NCBI GenBank assembly: GCA_000473305.1
Contig: CP006772.1
Coordinates: forward strand, 1 to 64,000
Direction: 5' to 3'
Source of the DNA: Bacteroidales bacterium CF
Lineage (GTDB): Bacteria > Bacteroidota > Bacteroidia > Bacteroidales > UBA932
DNA length: 64,000 bases
Positions 28,431 to 38,026 of the stretch are shown in pieces; within the stretch, counting starts at the first letter, position 1; the number at the start of each line of letters is the position of its first letter. A program made the position numbers and the translations under genes. The notes under the pieces are model-generated. The model was not told where the DNA came from. It worked only from the letters and a program-made list of their open reading frames with translations, and made no database searches.

Positions 28431-29534
28431 TTATACGTTGAACCGGAAATGCATTATGTCGCCGTCCTGAACGACATACTCCTTGCCTTCCACACCCATC
28501 TTGCCGGCCTCCTTGCAGGCAGCCTCAGAGCCGTATTTCACATAGTCCTGATACTTGATCACCTCTGCCCTTATAAAGCCCTTCTCGAAGTCGGTATGGA
28601 TTATTCCGGCTGCCTGCGGGGCTTTTGTTCCCTTCTGATATGTCCAGGCTTTCACCTCCTGGATACCTGCAGTAAAGTATGTCTCAAGGTTGAGCAATTT
28701 GTAAGCTGACTGAATCAGACGATTCACGCCGGATTCTTCTAACCCAATCTCATTGAGAAACATCTCTCTCTCCTCGTAGCTTTCCAGCTCCGCAATTTCA
28801 GATTCAATTTTGGCAGCTACTACAAGCAATTGCGCATTCTCATCCTTTATTGCCTCTCTTACCTGATCGACATATATATTGCCGTTTTTTGCAGAGGCTT
28901 CGTCAACGTTGCAGAGGTATAGAACAGGTTTATCAGTGAGAAGGAAAAGCTCCTTAGCCAGCTTCTTGTCCTCAGGATTGTCAAAAACAACCGTACGGGC
29001 CGAGAGGCCTTGTTCCAGGGCTGTCTTGTATTTAACAAGAATCTCGTATAGACGTTTCGCTGTTTTGTCTCCTCCTGTCTGAGCCTGTTTCATAACTTTC
29101 CCGATTCTGCTCTCAACAGTGTCAAGATCCTTGATCTGAAGTTCGGTGTCAATTATCTCCTTGTCTCTTACAGGGTTCACACTGCCGTCTACATGCACCA
29201 CATTCGGGTCATCAAAACATCTCAGTACATGGATAATGGCATCTGTCTCGCGAATGTTGGCAAGGAACTGATTACCAAGCCCCTCTCCTTTACTTGCCCC
29301 CTTGACCAAACCGGCAATATCCACAATCTCAACAGTTGCAGGGACAACTCTGTGCGGGTGAACGAGTTTCTCGAGTACTTGAAGTCTCGGGTCAGGGACT
29401 ATTGTTGAACCGATATTCGGTTCAATGGTACAAAAAGGAAAATTTGCTGCCTGCGCCTTACCGGAGCTGATGCAGTTGAAGAGAGTTGATTTGCCTACAT
29501 TGGGAAGGCCAACTATTCCGCACTGAAGTGACAT
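28431..29534 (-). CDS. ychF: Redox-regulated ATPase YchF (OBG-like)
   Basis: A ribosome-associated P-loop ATPase of the Obg family that prefers ATP. G1 is GLPNVGKSTLFN (residues 8-19), an NVDE-type segment replaces NKxD (CNVDEAS), and a C-terminal TGS domain ends GKEYVVQDGDIMHFRFNV. The length, 367 residues, is normal. It is convergent with the regulator gene (5 bases apart) and apparently monocistronic. Confidence 0.95.
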   Translation of the reverse strand: MSLQCGIVGLPNVGKSTLFNCISSGKAQAANFPFCTIEPNIGSTIVPDPRLQVLEKLVHPHRVVPATVEIVDIAGLVKGASKGEGLGNQFLANIRETDAIIHVLRCFDDPNVVHVDGSVNPVRDKEIIDTELQIKDLDTVESRIGKVMKQAQTGGDKTAKRLYEILVKYKTALEQGLSARTVVFDNPEDKKLAKELFLLTDKPVLYLCNVDEASAKNGNIYVDQVREAIKDENAQLLVVAAKIESEIAELESYEEREMFLNEIGLEESGVNRLIQSAYKLLNLETYFTAGIQEVKAWTYQKGTKAPQAAGIIHTDFEKGFIRAEVIKYQDYVKYGSEAACKEAGKMGVEGKEYVVQDGDIMHFRFNV

Positions 29535-29691
29535 TTATCTGATTTTAAATTAATGGGCGAAATTAGTTAAATTTTATCATAATTTCTAGTAACGCATAAA
29601 AATATCTTATAATCAGATATTTATACCTTGCTTCGAATTGTTGAATTTACCTTATTGCTAACTTTAATCAATAAGAAAAGTTGCTGTTTAA

Positions 29692-30777
29692 ATGAATTCT
29701 CTTGTGATTATGTCAGTTCCGGGATCTGTTTTGTGGCCTTTGGTTCTTGTGCGGATATTCTTGCTCTTTACCGGGCAACCTACTGAAACTGTGTCTGAGG
29801 AAAATGATGCCGGAGAGGTGTACAAGGTTGTTTTCTGGAATCTTGAGAATTATTTTGACCCCTTTGACGATCCGGTCACCTCTGATGATGAGTTCACCCC
29901 GACAGGCGAGAAGCGCTGGAGCTGGAAGAAATTTGTTAAAAAAAGGAATGATATAGCTAAAGTCATTATCTCGTTAGCCGGAGAGAACTATCCGGCCCTT
30001 ATAGGATTTGCCGAGGTTGAGAACCGTTTTGTAGTTGACCAGCTCGTCAGGTCCTCTCCTCTTGCAATGGTTGATTACGGTATTATTCACAGGGATTCCC
30101 CGGATGAGAGAGGTATTGATGTTGCCCTTCTTTACAAACGCTCCCTTTTCAGACCCCTTAAGAGCGACTTTTTTTGTGTCTCCAACAGGGACTCTTCTTT
30201 AAAAACAAGGCTTATTCTTTATGCTAAGGGGGTATTGGAGGATTTGGACACCATTCATGTTTTTGTCAACCATTGGCCCTCAAAACTTGGCGGAGAATCT
30301 GTTTCGGGGCCAAAGAGAGAAGCCGCTGCCAGGACACTGAGAAGGGTTTGTGACTCAATTTTTGCAGTAAATCCAAGGGCAAACATAATAATCATGGGAG
30401 ATTTCAATGACACCCCGGACTCGCAGCTTTTCAGAAACATTATTATTAACTCCTCAGAAAGCCGCCCTCTTGTGAATCTCGCCTCTAAACTTTACAGAAA
30501 AGGAGTGGGGACTATTAAGTATAAGACTGAGTGGGAGTTTATAGACATGTTCTTTGTCTCTTTAAATCTTCTCGATGAGGATGAGCCTCTCTTCTGTCCT
30601 GATGGAGCGATGAAAATTTATAAACCCCCGTTTTTACTTGAAGATGACAGGATATATCTTGGAAAAAAACCATTCCGCTGTCTGACCGGGCCAAGATATA
30701 ACGGCGGGATTAGTGACCATCTGCCGATAGTGCTTTCAATAAATAAAATGTGGCAAAATCCTGCTAAAAATAAGTAG
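29692..30777 (+). CDS. Endonuclease/exonuclease/phosphatase-fold protein
   Basis: A DNase I-like fold with the conserved motifs WNLENYFD (about residue 49), ENRF, GDFNDTPDS (about 235) and a C-terminal ISDHLPI containing the catalytic Asp-His. A hydrophobic N-terminus suggests export or membrane anchoring, which fits extracellular nuclease or phosphatase activity. ATG at 29692 or 29710 is possible. It lies 9 bases before rsmA. The divergent region from ychF (29535-29691) contains a small inverted repeat, AAATATCT / AGATATTT. Confidence 0.85.
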   Translation: MNSLVIMSVPGSVLWPLVLVRIFLLFTGQPTETVSEENDAGEVYKVVFWNLENYFDPFDDPVTSDDEFTPTGEKRWSWKKFVKKRNDIAKVIISLAGENYPALIGFAEVENRFVVDQLVRSSPLAMVDYGIIHRDSPDERGIDVALLYKRSLFRPLKSDFFCVSNRDSSLKTRLILYAKGVLEDLDTIHVFVNHWPSKLGGESVSGPKREAAARTLRRVCDSIFAVNPRANIIIMGDFNDTPDSQLFRNIIINSSESRPLVNLASKLYRKGVGTIKYKTEWEFIDMFFVSLNLLDEDEPLFCPDGAMKIYKPPFLLEDDRIYLGKKPFRCLTGPRYNGGISDHLPIVLSINKMWQNPAKNK

Positions 30778-30786
30778 CTTTGTGCC

Positions 30787-31587
30787 ATGAATGTAACTCC
30801 GAAAAAAGCATTGGGACAGCATTTTCTTAAGGATCTTAAGATTGCTTCCCGGATAGTGGAGAGCCTCTCTGTGGATGGCGGGACAGGTGCCGGTAAGAGA
30901 TGGAACACACTTGAGGTTGGCCCGGGAATGGGCGTATTGACTCAATTTCTGATAAACAGGAGCGATCTTGATATTAAAGTTGCTGAGATAGACAGAGAGT
31001 CTGTGGTCTATCTTGAGAGGAATTTTCCTGAACTGGAGAGTAGAATTATTGAGGGAGATTTTCTAAAAATGGAGCTTGACGGGATATTTGACGGAGATTT
31101 TCTGGTAATCGGAAATTTCCCGTATAATATCTCTTCTCAGATTTTTTTCAGGGTTCTCGAATATAGGGAGAGGATTCCGATGGTTGTCGGAATGCTTCAG
31201 AAAGAGGTTGCCGAAAGGCTTGCTTCTCCTCCGGGGAACAAGGATTACGGGATTCTTTCTGTGTTGCTTCAGGCCTGGTATGATATTGAATATCTTTTCT
31301 CAGTGGATGAGCATGTCTTTAATCCGCCGCCAAAAGTGAAGTCGGCGGTTATTAGGTTGAAGAGGAACGGGAGGACATCTCTGGGTTGTGATGAGGAGAT
31401 GTTCAAAAAAGTTGTCAAGACATCTTTCAATCAAAGAAGGAAAACAATACGGAACTCTGTTAAGTCCCTGTTTCCTTCAACTCCGGGTTTTTCTGCTGAA
31501 TCACCTCTGTTTGCTAAACGACCGGAACAACTCTCTGTTGAAGAGTTTGTCGAGCTTACTACAATATTATCTTGTAGTAAAAAATAA
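30787..31587 (+). CDS. rsmA: 16S rRNA dimethyladenosine transferase RsmA (KsgA)
   Basis: It dimethylates two adjacent adenosines in helix 45 of 16S rRNA late in 30S assembly. The opening KKALGQHFLKD, the SAM site LEVGPGMGVLTQ and the catalytic NFPYNISSQI are present. The length, 266 residues, is normal. A TAGCTTTG element (30775-30782) lies just before the ATG, so it may have its own promoter in addition to read-through from the nuclease-fold gene. Confidence 0.95.
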   Translation: MNVTPKKALGQHFLKDLKIASRIVESLSVDGGTGAGKRWNTLEVGPGMGVLTQFLINRSDLDIKVAEIDRESVVYLERNFPELESRIIEGDFLKMELDGIFDGDFLVIGNFPYNISSQIFFRVLEYRERIPMVVGMLQKEVAERLASPPGNKDYGILSVLLQAWYDIEYLFSVDEHVFNPPPKVKSAVIRLKRNGRTSLGCDEEMFKKVVKTSFNQRRKTIRNSVKSLFPSTPGFSAESPLFAKRPEQLSVEEFVELTTILSCSKK

Positions 31588-31622
31588 ACCCGACAATACT
31601 TTGTTTTATTTGCTGGTAATCC

Positions 31623-32894
31623 TTACTTGGAGTTTATTGCATCAACAGGATTGAGGCGTGCGGCGGTGTATGCCGGAATGAAGCCTGCTACAATTCCGAT
31701 AACCGAAGAGATGACAAGACCTCTGAATATGTTGTAGCCACTAAGTGCCATTGGGAAGGCTTCATTTCCTTTCGTGGCAAGAACCACTCCCAGAACCATT
31801 ATTATTCCTATCACTCCTCCTGCAAGTGCAAGGAAAGCGGCCTCTGCAAGAAATTGAGTAAGAATCATATATCGTTTGGCTCCAAGGGCTTTCTGAATAC
31901 CGATGAGATTAGTCCTCTCTTTGACAGAGACAAACATTATGTTTGCAATACCAAAACCTCCTATCAATATAGAAAAACCTCCTATTATCCAACCCGCAAG
32001 ATTTATTCCTCCGAATATGCTTTTTGTTTGGTTAAGGAGAAAAGTCATCTCGTTGAGAGCAAAGTTGTCTGCCTGGTTAGGCTTGAGTCTCCTGACCGAC
32101 CTCATCAGTTGTCTCATTTCTGATATAAACTCATCCCTATCCGCATTATCAAATGGTTTTACGCAGATCATGGCATCTGTGTTCCTTGCATTAACAAGGG
32201 TGCTCATAAAACGGTAAGGCACGGTTATGGAGTTGTCGGTATCGAAGATGTCCACAATACTCTCCCCCGATTTTTTGTTCACCCCTATTACCTTCACGTT
32301 GCTTGATCCAACCTTGATTATTTTATTCACCGGGTCCTCCCCTTCGAAGAGTGCCTCTGCTACAGCATATCCTATAACTGCTACGGGTGTTGAGGTCTGA
32401 GCCTCGAAAGTGGAAAAATAGCGGCCGTTGTCAATCTCTACATTGGAAATCTTATCCCAGTCGCTTGTTGGGGCTGTTATGAAACCACTGTTGAATGAGT
32501 TCCTCTTGTAACGTATGTTTTTTGAGGTGAAGATTACAAATGCTACAGCTTCGGAGTTTTTGCTGTTCTCCTTGATAAAGCGGAACTCTTCAAATTTAGG
32601 TGCCGGTCTTTTGCGATACTCCCACCATTTGTACTCTTCTCCTTCAGGGGGAGACCATGGAAACTCCTGAATATAAAGGGTGTTTCCTCCGAAACTCTTC
32701 AGTCCGTTGGCAACATTGCTTTCGAGGGCATCAATGGCTGTAAAGACAGTCACAATTGAGAAAATGCCGATACTTACCCCGAAGAGGGAGAGGAATGTGC
32801 GGAATTTGTCTCCTTTTAGTGATCCGTATGCAAAAGATATACTCTCGAATATAAGTTTGAGGATCACCGTAATTTTTCTGTATAATCGTATCAT
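31623..32894 (-). CDS. ABC transporter permease, MacB/FtsX type
   Basis: One N-terminal membrane helix (after the DKFRTFLSLFGVSIGIF segment), a large periplasmic MacB_PCD domain (about residues 60-270) and three C-terminal helices of the FtsX domain (ERTNLIGIQKALGAKR is the typical coupling loop). No ATPase gene lies beside it; the partner must be elsewhere. It follows mutS by 17 bases on the same strand. Substrate unknown. Confidence 0.9.
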   Translation of the reverse strand: MIRLYRKITVILKLIFESISFAYGSLKGDKFRTFLSLFGVSIGIFSIVTVFTAIDALESNVANGLKSFGGNTLYIQEFPWSPPEGEEYKWWEYRKRPAPKFEEFRFIKENSKNSEAVAFVIFTSKNIRYKRNSFNSGFITAPTSDWDKISNVEIDNGRYFSTFEAQTSTPVAVIGYAVAEALFEGEDPVNKIIKVGSSNVKVIGVNKKSGESIVDIFDTDNSITVPYRFMSTLVNARNTDAMICVKPFDNADRDEFISEMRQLMRSVRRLKPNQADNFALNEMTFLLNQTKSIFGGINLAGWIIGGFSILIGGFGIANIMFVSVKERTNLIGIQKALGAKRYMILTQFLAEAAFLALAGGVIGIIMVLGVVLATKGNEAFPMALSGYNIFRGLVISSVIGIVAGFIPAYTAARLNPVDAINSK

Positions 32895-32911
32895 AGCCCC
32901 CTTTAATTAAG

Positions 32912-35503
32912 TTATAACCCTATTTTTTTCTTCAGAGCCCGTAATTTGTCGAATGCGTCGAGCGGAGACATGGAGTTTATATCCATTTCTCGGAGTTCAT
33001 CCCTTATACTGACCAAAAGTGGATCTTCAAGCTGGAAAAAGGAGAGTTGCACCGGATGTGAGCTGTCCGTAGCATTTGTCTCATCCTTTTTTTCGAGCTG
33101 TTTAAGTATCCTTTCGGCCCTCTTTACCACATCCTGCGGCATTCCTGCCATCTTTGCAACATGTATTCCAAAGCTGTGAGCCACACCTCCCGGGAGAAGC
33201 TTTCGCAGGAAAATAACCTTGTTGTCAACCTCCTTGACTGCTATATGGAAGTTTTTAACCCGAGGAAAATGATCCTCAAGGTCATTCAGTTCATGGTAAT
33301 GTGTTGCGAATAGAGTCTTGGCATGAAATTCCCGGTGTTCATGAATGTATTCTACTATAGCCCAGGCAATTGACATGCCATCATATGTGCTTGTTCCACG
33401 ACCGATCTCATCGAGAAGAACCAGTGAACGGTCCGACAGGTTGTGGAGGATTGTGGCAGTCTCCAGCATCTCAACCATGAATGTGGATTCACCTCTTGAG
33501 ATATTGTCTGATGCACCCACACGTGTGAAGATCTTGTCGATAATGCCTATCTCGGCCGACTCTGCAGGTACGAAACAGCCGGTTTGTGCAAGAAGCACTA
33601 TCAGGGCCGTCTGCCTTAGAAGTGCACTTTTACCGGCCATGTTTGGTCCTGTGAGGATTATTATCTGTTGGGTGTCATTGTCAAGATAGAGGTCGTTCGG
33701 TACATACTCTTCTCCCGGAGACATTAGCGTCTCAATCACGGGATGCCTTCCGTTCCTGATAGTAATTTTATTATCGAGTGTTACCTGAGGCCTGTGGTAA
33801 TTATTGTTTCGGGCAAGCTCCGCAAAACCGGCCAGAACATCAATCTTTGCAATAAGGGCAGCATTTTTCTGCATCGCAGGGATGCTTCTCCTTATTTGCT
33901 CGATAATTCCCATAAAAAGAGAACTTTCCAGATTCAGGATTTTCTCCTCCGCTCCTAAAATCTTCTCCTCGTACTCCTTGAGTTCCTGTGTGATGTACCT
34001 CTCTGCGCTGACAAGGGTCTGTTTGCGTATCCACTCAGGCGGGACTTTGTCCTTGTGTGTATTCCGGACTTCGAGATAGTAGCCGAATACATTGTTGTAG
34101 CTGATTTTTAACGAAGAGATGCCGGTTCTCTCAATCTCCCGTTCCTGAATCCTCTCTAATATCTCCTTTCCGTGACGTGCAATATTTCTAAGAGAATCAA
34201 GCTCATCGCTTATCCCGTCTGCAATTACGTCTCCCTTGCCAATCTGTCCTGCAGGTTCCGGAAGCAGCTCCTTGCGGAGTTTTTCGAGAAGTTCCTCGCA
34301 AAGGTCAATCTCTGAAGAGATAATTGTGAGCTCATCTATCCCAAGATGATTTAAAATATCTTTTAAAGGGCCGGTGTGTTCCAACCCTCTGCGGAGTTGA
34401 ATGACCTCTCTCGGGGTCACTTTTCCGGCTGCTGCCTTTGAGATTATTCTCTCCTGATCCCCAATCTCCCTTAGCAGTGCTCTTGTTTTCTCCCTGCTTT
34501 CACTTTCAGTTATAAACTTCTCAACTATGTTATGCCTGTGGTTGATCTCTTCTGCGCTCTTAACAGGCATAGAGAGCCAGTTTCTGAGCAATCTTGCCCC
34601 CATAGGGGAGCTTGTCCTGTCAACGACATCGATCAGGGAAGAGCCGTTTTCTGCAGCGCTGTTGAAAACTTCAAGATTACGGAATGTAAACCGGTCTATC
34701 CATACAAACTCGCCCTCATCGATTCTGGAAATAGAGCAGATATGGCTAAGACCCTCATGCCTTGTCAGCTCCAGATAATATAGGATTGCACCCGCAGCAG
34801 TTACGGCCAGGGGAAGCTTGTCTATACCAAAACCCTTGAGAGTCTTGACTCCGAAGTGGTTTTGAAGCTTCTCGTAAGCAGAGTCTGTTACGAAGGCCCA
34901 TTCGTCCATAGTGGAGACATAGATCTCCTTTCCGAAACGCTCTTCGAATCCTCTTTGATAGCTTTTCTGCATCAGAATCTCCTTGGGAGCCAGGCTGGCA
35001 AGAAGCAGTTCTATATATGGCAGCGGGCCCGAGGCTACTTTGTAACTGCCGGTCGATATATCGAGAAAGGCAACTCCTGCCTTGTCGTTCTCAAAATATA
35101 CAGCTGCAAGGTAGTTGTTCTCCTTGTGAGAGAGCAACTGATCGTTATATGCCACACCCGGTGTCACCAGTTCTGTGATTCCCCGTTTTACAATCTTCTT
35201 TGTCAGTTTCGGATCTTCCAGCTGGTCGCATATCGCAACCTTGTGTCCGGCCCTTACCAACTTAGGAAGATATGTATCTATCGCATGATGCGGAAAGCCC
35301 GCAAGCTCAACATGTTGTGCAGAACCATTGGCTCTTTTGGTGAGCACTATCCCAAGCACTTTGGATGCTGTTATTGCATCCTCTCCGAATGTCTCATAAA
35401 AGTCCCCCACTCTGAAAAGAAGAATCGCCTCCGGATATTTGGATTTCACGGAGAAGTATTGCTTCATTAATGGGGTCTCTACTATTTTTTTATCCTCGTT
35501 CAT
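32912..35503 (-). CDS. mutS: DNA mismatch repair protein MutS
   Basis: It recognises mismatches and recruits MutL. The N-terminal mismatch-binding Phe-x-Glu lies in GDFYETFGEDA (about residue 33), with the connector, lever and clamp domains in the middle. The ATPase has Walker A GPNMAGKSALLRQ (about 613-622), the LLDEIGRGTS signature and FATHYHEL. The length, 863 residues, is normal. A TATTTTTG element (minus, 35509-35516) lies 5 bases before the ATG. It is divergent from the beta-lactamase-fold gene. Confidence 0.97.
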   Translation of the reverse strand: MNEDKKIVETPLMKQYFSVKSKYPEAILLFRVGDFYETFGEDAITASKVLGIVLTKRANGSAQHVELAGFPHHAIDTYLPKLVRAGHKVAICDQLEDPKLTKKIVKRGITELVTPGVAYNDQLLSHKENNYLAAVYFENDKAGVAFLDISTGSYKVASGPLPYIELLLASLAPKEILMQKSYQRGFEERFGKEIYVSTMDEWAFVTDSAYEKLQNHFGVKTLKGFGIDKLPLAVTAAGAILYYLELTRHEGLSHICSISRIDEGEFVWIDRFTFRNLEVFNSAAENGSSLIDVVDRTSSPMGARLLRNWLSMPVKSAEEINHRHNIVEKFITESESREKTRALLREIGDQERIISKAAAGKVTPREVIQLRRGLEHTGPLKDILNHLGIDELTIISSEIDLCEELLEKLRKELLPEPAGQIGKGDVIADGISDELDSLRNIARHGKEILERIQEREIERTGISSLKISYNNVFGYYLEVRNTHKDKVPPEWIRKQTLVSAERYITQELKEYEEKILGAEEKILNLESSLFMGIIEQIRRSIPAMQKNAALIAKIDVLAGFAELARNNNYHRPQVTLDNKITIRNGRHPVIETLMSPGEEYVPNDLYLDNDTQQIIILTGPNMAGKSALLRQTALIVLLAQTGCFVPAESAEIGIIDKIFTRVGASDNISRGESTFMVEMLETATILHNLSDRSLVLLDEIGRGTSTYDGMSIAWAIVEYIHEHREFHAKTLFATHYHELNDLEDHFPRVKNFHIAVKEVDNKVIFLRKLLPGGVAHSFGIHVAKMAGMPQDVVKRAERILKQLEKKDETNATDSSHPVQLSFFQLEDPLLVSIRDELREMDINSMSPLDAFDKLRALKKKIGL

Positions 35504-35556
35504 CCTTACAAAAATAGATATTATCTTTGTATAATTTCCCTCAAAAAAATCATAAA

Positions 35557-36708
35557 ATGAAAATTATTCCGTCACTTCTGATCGCTCTGACAATCTCATC
35601 TGCTGCATTTGGCAAGGAGAAAAAGGAGAGCATGGCTTCTGCTCAGTTACAGCAGATTATGAAAGATAACAACACAACCGGCCTTGCTGTTGCCGTTGTT
35701 AAAAATGGAAAAATCATATACACGCAATCTTTTGGAAAAAAGAGTATTGAAAACAATACCGATCTGAAGGAGAGCGATATTTTCAGAATCGCATCGATAT
35801 CCAAGTCCTTTACAACAACCGCATTGATGACCCTTGTCGATAAGGGGCTGGTTAATCTGGACCAGGATGTGAGTGATCTTATTGGATTCAGGGTCCGTAA
35901 CCCGAAGTTTCCGGAGATACCCATTACAGTAAAGTTGCTTCTTTCACATACCTCAAGCCTTCAGGATGCAGCAGGATATTTCTCGCTTGATGTTGTTAAT
36001 CCTGAAAAGGGAGAAAACTATGTAAAGGCATATCACGATTATGCTCCGGGTACTCAGTACGAATATTGCAACCTGGGTTATAACATTATAGGCACTATTG
36101 TGGAGAAGGTCTCAGGTGTGAGATTTGACAATTATGTCAGAGACAATGTCATCAAACCTTTGGGACTGTATGCAGGATATAATGTAGACTCTCTTGATGC
36201 ATCGAGATTCGTAACTCTTTACGGAAATGACGACAATGGTGTATGGGGACCGCAACCGGCAGCATACAGAAGCAGGGCGGAGGATATACAAAACGGCTAT
36301 GTGATGGGTTACAGCACACCGTTGTTCTCACCTACAGGTGGCATAAAGATATCAGCCCGCGATCTTGCCCGCTATATGATTATGCACATGAATTACGGCA
36401 AGTCCGGAAAGACCAGGATAATATCGGAGAAGAGCTCAAAAATGATGCAGACTCCGATTGTGAAAGTAAATGAGAATATAGGTTACGGTATGGCTCTCGA
36501 GAAAGCCACCAACCTGATTGAGGGTGAGGTAATGACCGGTCATACAGGTTCTGCCTACGGCGTTTACAGCGCAATGTTCTTCAACCCGGAGAAAAAATTC
36601 GGAATCGTCATGATTACTAACGGTTGCCCTCCGGTTTACAAGAACGGTTTTACAGTAATTCAGAGAGATGTTATCAATGCTCTATACAATATCTTTATAG
36701 CTAAATAA
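35557..36708 (+). CDS. Serine hydrolase, beta-lactamase / PBP-type fold, secreted
   Basis: A class C beta-lactamase-like (PF00144) protein with signal peptide (ends about residue 19, SSAAFG). The catalytic Ser80-x-x-Lys83 is in ASISKSF; the second motif Tyr-x-Asn is in YCNLGYN and the third motif HTG is in GHTGSAYG. Relatives are esterases, D-aminopeptidases or cell-wall enzymes; true beta-lactam resistance cannot be inferred. ATG at 35557 is chosen over an in-frame TTG at 35527 because it begins the signal peptide. A TATCTTTG element lies at 35522-35529. Confidence 0.88.
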   Translation: MKIIPSLLIALTISSAAFGKEKKESMASAQLQQIMKDNNTTGLAVAVVKNGKIIYTQSFGKKSIENNTDLKESDIFRIASISKSFTTTALMTLVDKGLVNLDQDVSDLIGFRVRNPKFPEIPITVKLLLSHTSSLQDAAGYFSLDVVNPEKGENYVKAYHDYAPGTQYEYCNLGYNIIGTIVEKVSGVRFDNYVRDNVIKPLGLYAGYNVDSLDASRFVTLYGNDDNGVWGPQPAAYRSRAEDIQNGYVMGYSTPLFSPTGGIKISARDLARYMIMHMNYGKSGKTRIISEKSSKMMQTPIVKVNENIGYGMALEKATNLIEGEVMTGHTGSAYGVYSAMFFNPEKKFGIVMITNGCPPVYKNGFTVIQRDVINALYNIFIAK

Positions 36709-36714
36709 TCTGCT

Positions 36715-38016
36715 TTGAAAAAGATCCTGATAATATCCTATTACTGGCCTCCGGCGGGAGGTTCGGGTGTACAGCGGTGGCTGAAATTTGTCAAGTATTT
36801 CAGAAAGTTCGGATATGAACCGATTGTCTACACACCGGATAATCCCGAATATATGGCACAGGATCCCGGACTGCTTTCAGAGATTCCTTCCGGAACTACA
36901 ATAATCAGGAAAAAGATTCTCGAGCCCTACAATCTTTATAAGATTCTGACCGGAAAGAGAGGGGAGAGCATCAAGCCCGGCTTTATCGCCCGGGAGGCAA
37001 AGGGGGGGAAAGGGAAGTTTACCGAGAAACTATCTCTCTTTATCAGGAGCAATGTATTCATCCCTGACCCGAAGTGTTTCTGGATCAGACCATCGATAAG
37101 GTTTCTCAACAGATACCTTGCCGAAAATCCTGTAGATGCAATTATCAGTACAGGTCCTCCGCACTCTATGCATATGATTGCCAAAGCTGTGGCAAAGAGA
37201 AGGAACATCCGTTGGATTGCCGATTTCAGGGATCCATGGACAAAGATGTATACATTCAAATACATGAATAACACTTTTCTGACAACCCTTCTGCATAAAC
37301 GTATGGAGAGAAATGTGGTCAGGAGTGCAGATGCAGTTGTGGTTGTAACCAATCTTATGAGGGATGAGTTTCTTGAACTAGGACCGAAAAGAATAGAGGT
37401 TATCACAAATGGTTATGATGCTTCCGATTTTGAACATCTCAGGGAGGAGGTTGAGGAGAAGTTTACGATAACCTACACAGGTCTTTTTGTTAAAGACAGG
37501 AATCCATCTGTATTATGGAAGATTCTCGGTGAAATGGTCCGGGATATTCCCGGATTCAGGGAGAACCTGGCAATAAGAATCATAGGCCACACAGACAGTT
37601 CTGTATGGCAGGAGATATCTTCAAATACACTTGACAATAGCCTGATTAATATGGATTATATGCCACATAATGAGGTGGTTAAATGGCAACAAAGGGCCAG
37701 GGTGTTACTATTGGCGGGAGGGCAGGAGCCTGAAGCCAAAGGTATCCTTACCGGTAAGTTTTTCGAATATCTTGCTGCACGACGGCCGATTTTGAGTTTT
37801 GGCCCAATAGGGGGTGATATGGATGTAGCATTGAGGGAGTGTGAAGCCGGAGCTATGTTTGATTATTCCGATTATGCCGGGGCAAGGGGGTGGATTGAGA
37901 AGCAGTATGAGTTGTACAAGAAAGGAGAAATATATATACCTTCGGGAAAAATTGAAAACTACTCAAGAGAGGGACTTTGCAGGAGAATGTCCTCTTTGCT
38001 TGATGAGATAATCTAA
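36715..38016 (+). CDS. Glycosyltransferase, GT4-like
   Basis: A two-domain GT-B protein. The N-terminal segment ISYYWPPAGGSGVQRWLKF is typical of Bacteroidota GT4-type enzymes, and IRWIADFRDPW and the C-terminal ILTGKFFEYLAARRPIL (acceptor/nucleotide-sugar site) follow. The start appears to be TTG at 36715, since the protein begins naturally with KKILIISYYW and no ATG is near; this is 6 bases after the preceding stop. Likely builds envelope glycans; sugar unknown. Confidence 0.85.
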   Translation: MKKILIISYYWPPAGGSGVQRWLKFVKYFRKFGYEPIVYTPDNPEYMAQDPGLLSEIPSGTTIIRKKILEPYNLYKILTGKRGESIKPGFIAREAKGGKGKFTEKLSLFIRSNVFIPDPKCFWIRPSIRFLNRYLAENPVDAIISTGPPHSMHMIAKAVAKRRNIRWIADFRDPWTKMYTFKYMNNTFLTTLLHKRMERNVVRSADAVVVVTNLMRDEFLELGPKRIEVITNGYDASDFEHLREEVEEKFTITYTGLFVKDRNPSVLWKILGEMVRDIPGFRENLAIRIIGHTDSSVWQEISSNTLDNSLINMDYMPHNEVVKWQQRARVLLLAGGQEPEAKGILTGKFFEYLAARRPILSFGPIGGDMDVALRECEAGAMFDYSDYAGARGWIEKQYELYKKGEIYIPSGKIENYSREGLCRRMSSLLDEII

Positions 38017-38026
38017 AATTGAAAAG

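Noticed and set aside
29600-29622. AAATATCT / AGATATTT inverted repeat between ychF and the nuclease-fold gene
   Set aside because: Short, AT-only arms in an AT-rich intergenic region; no second copy seen.
33391-33406. TGTTCCACG within mutS as a third parS-like site
   Set aside because: Only the left half matches; the right half (ACCGATC) has no palindromic partner.
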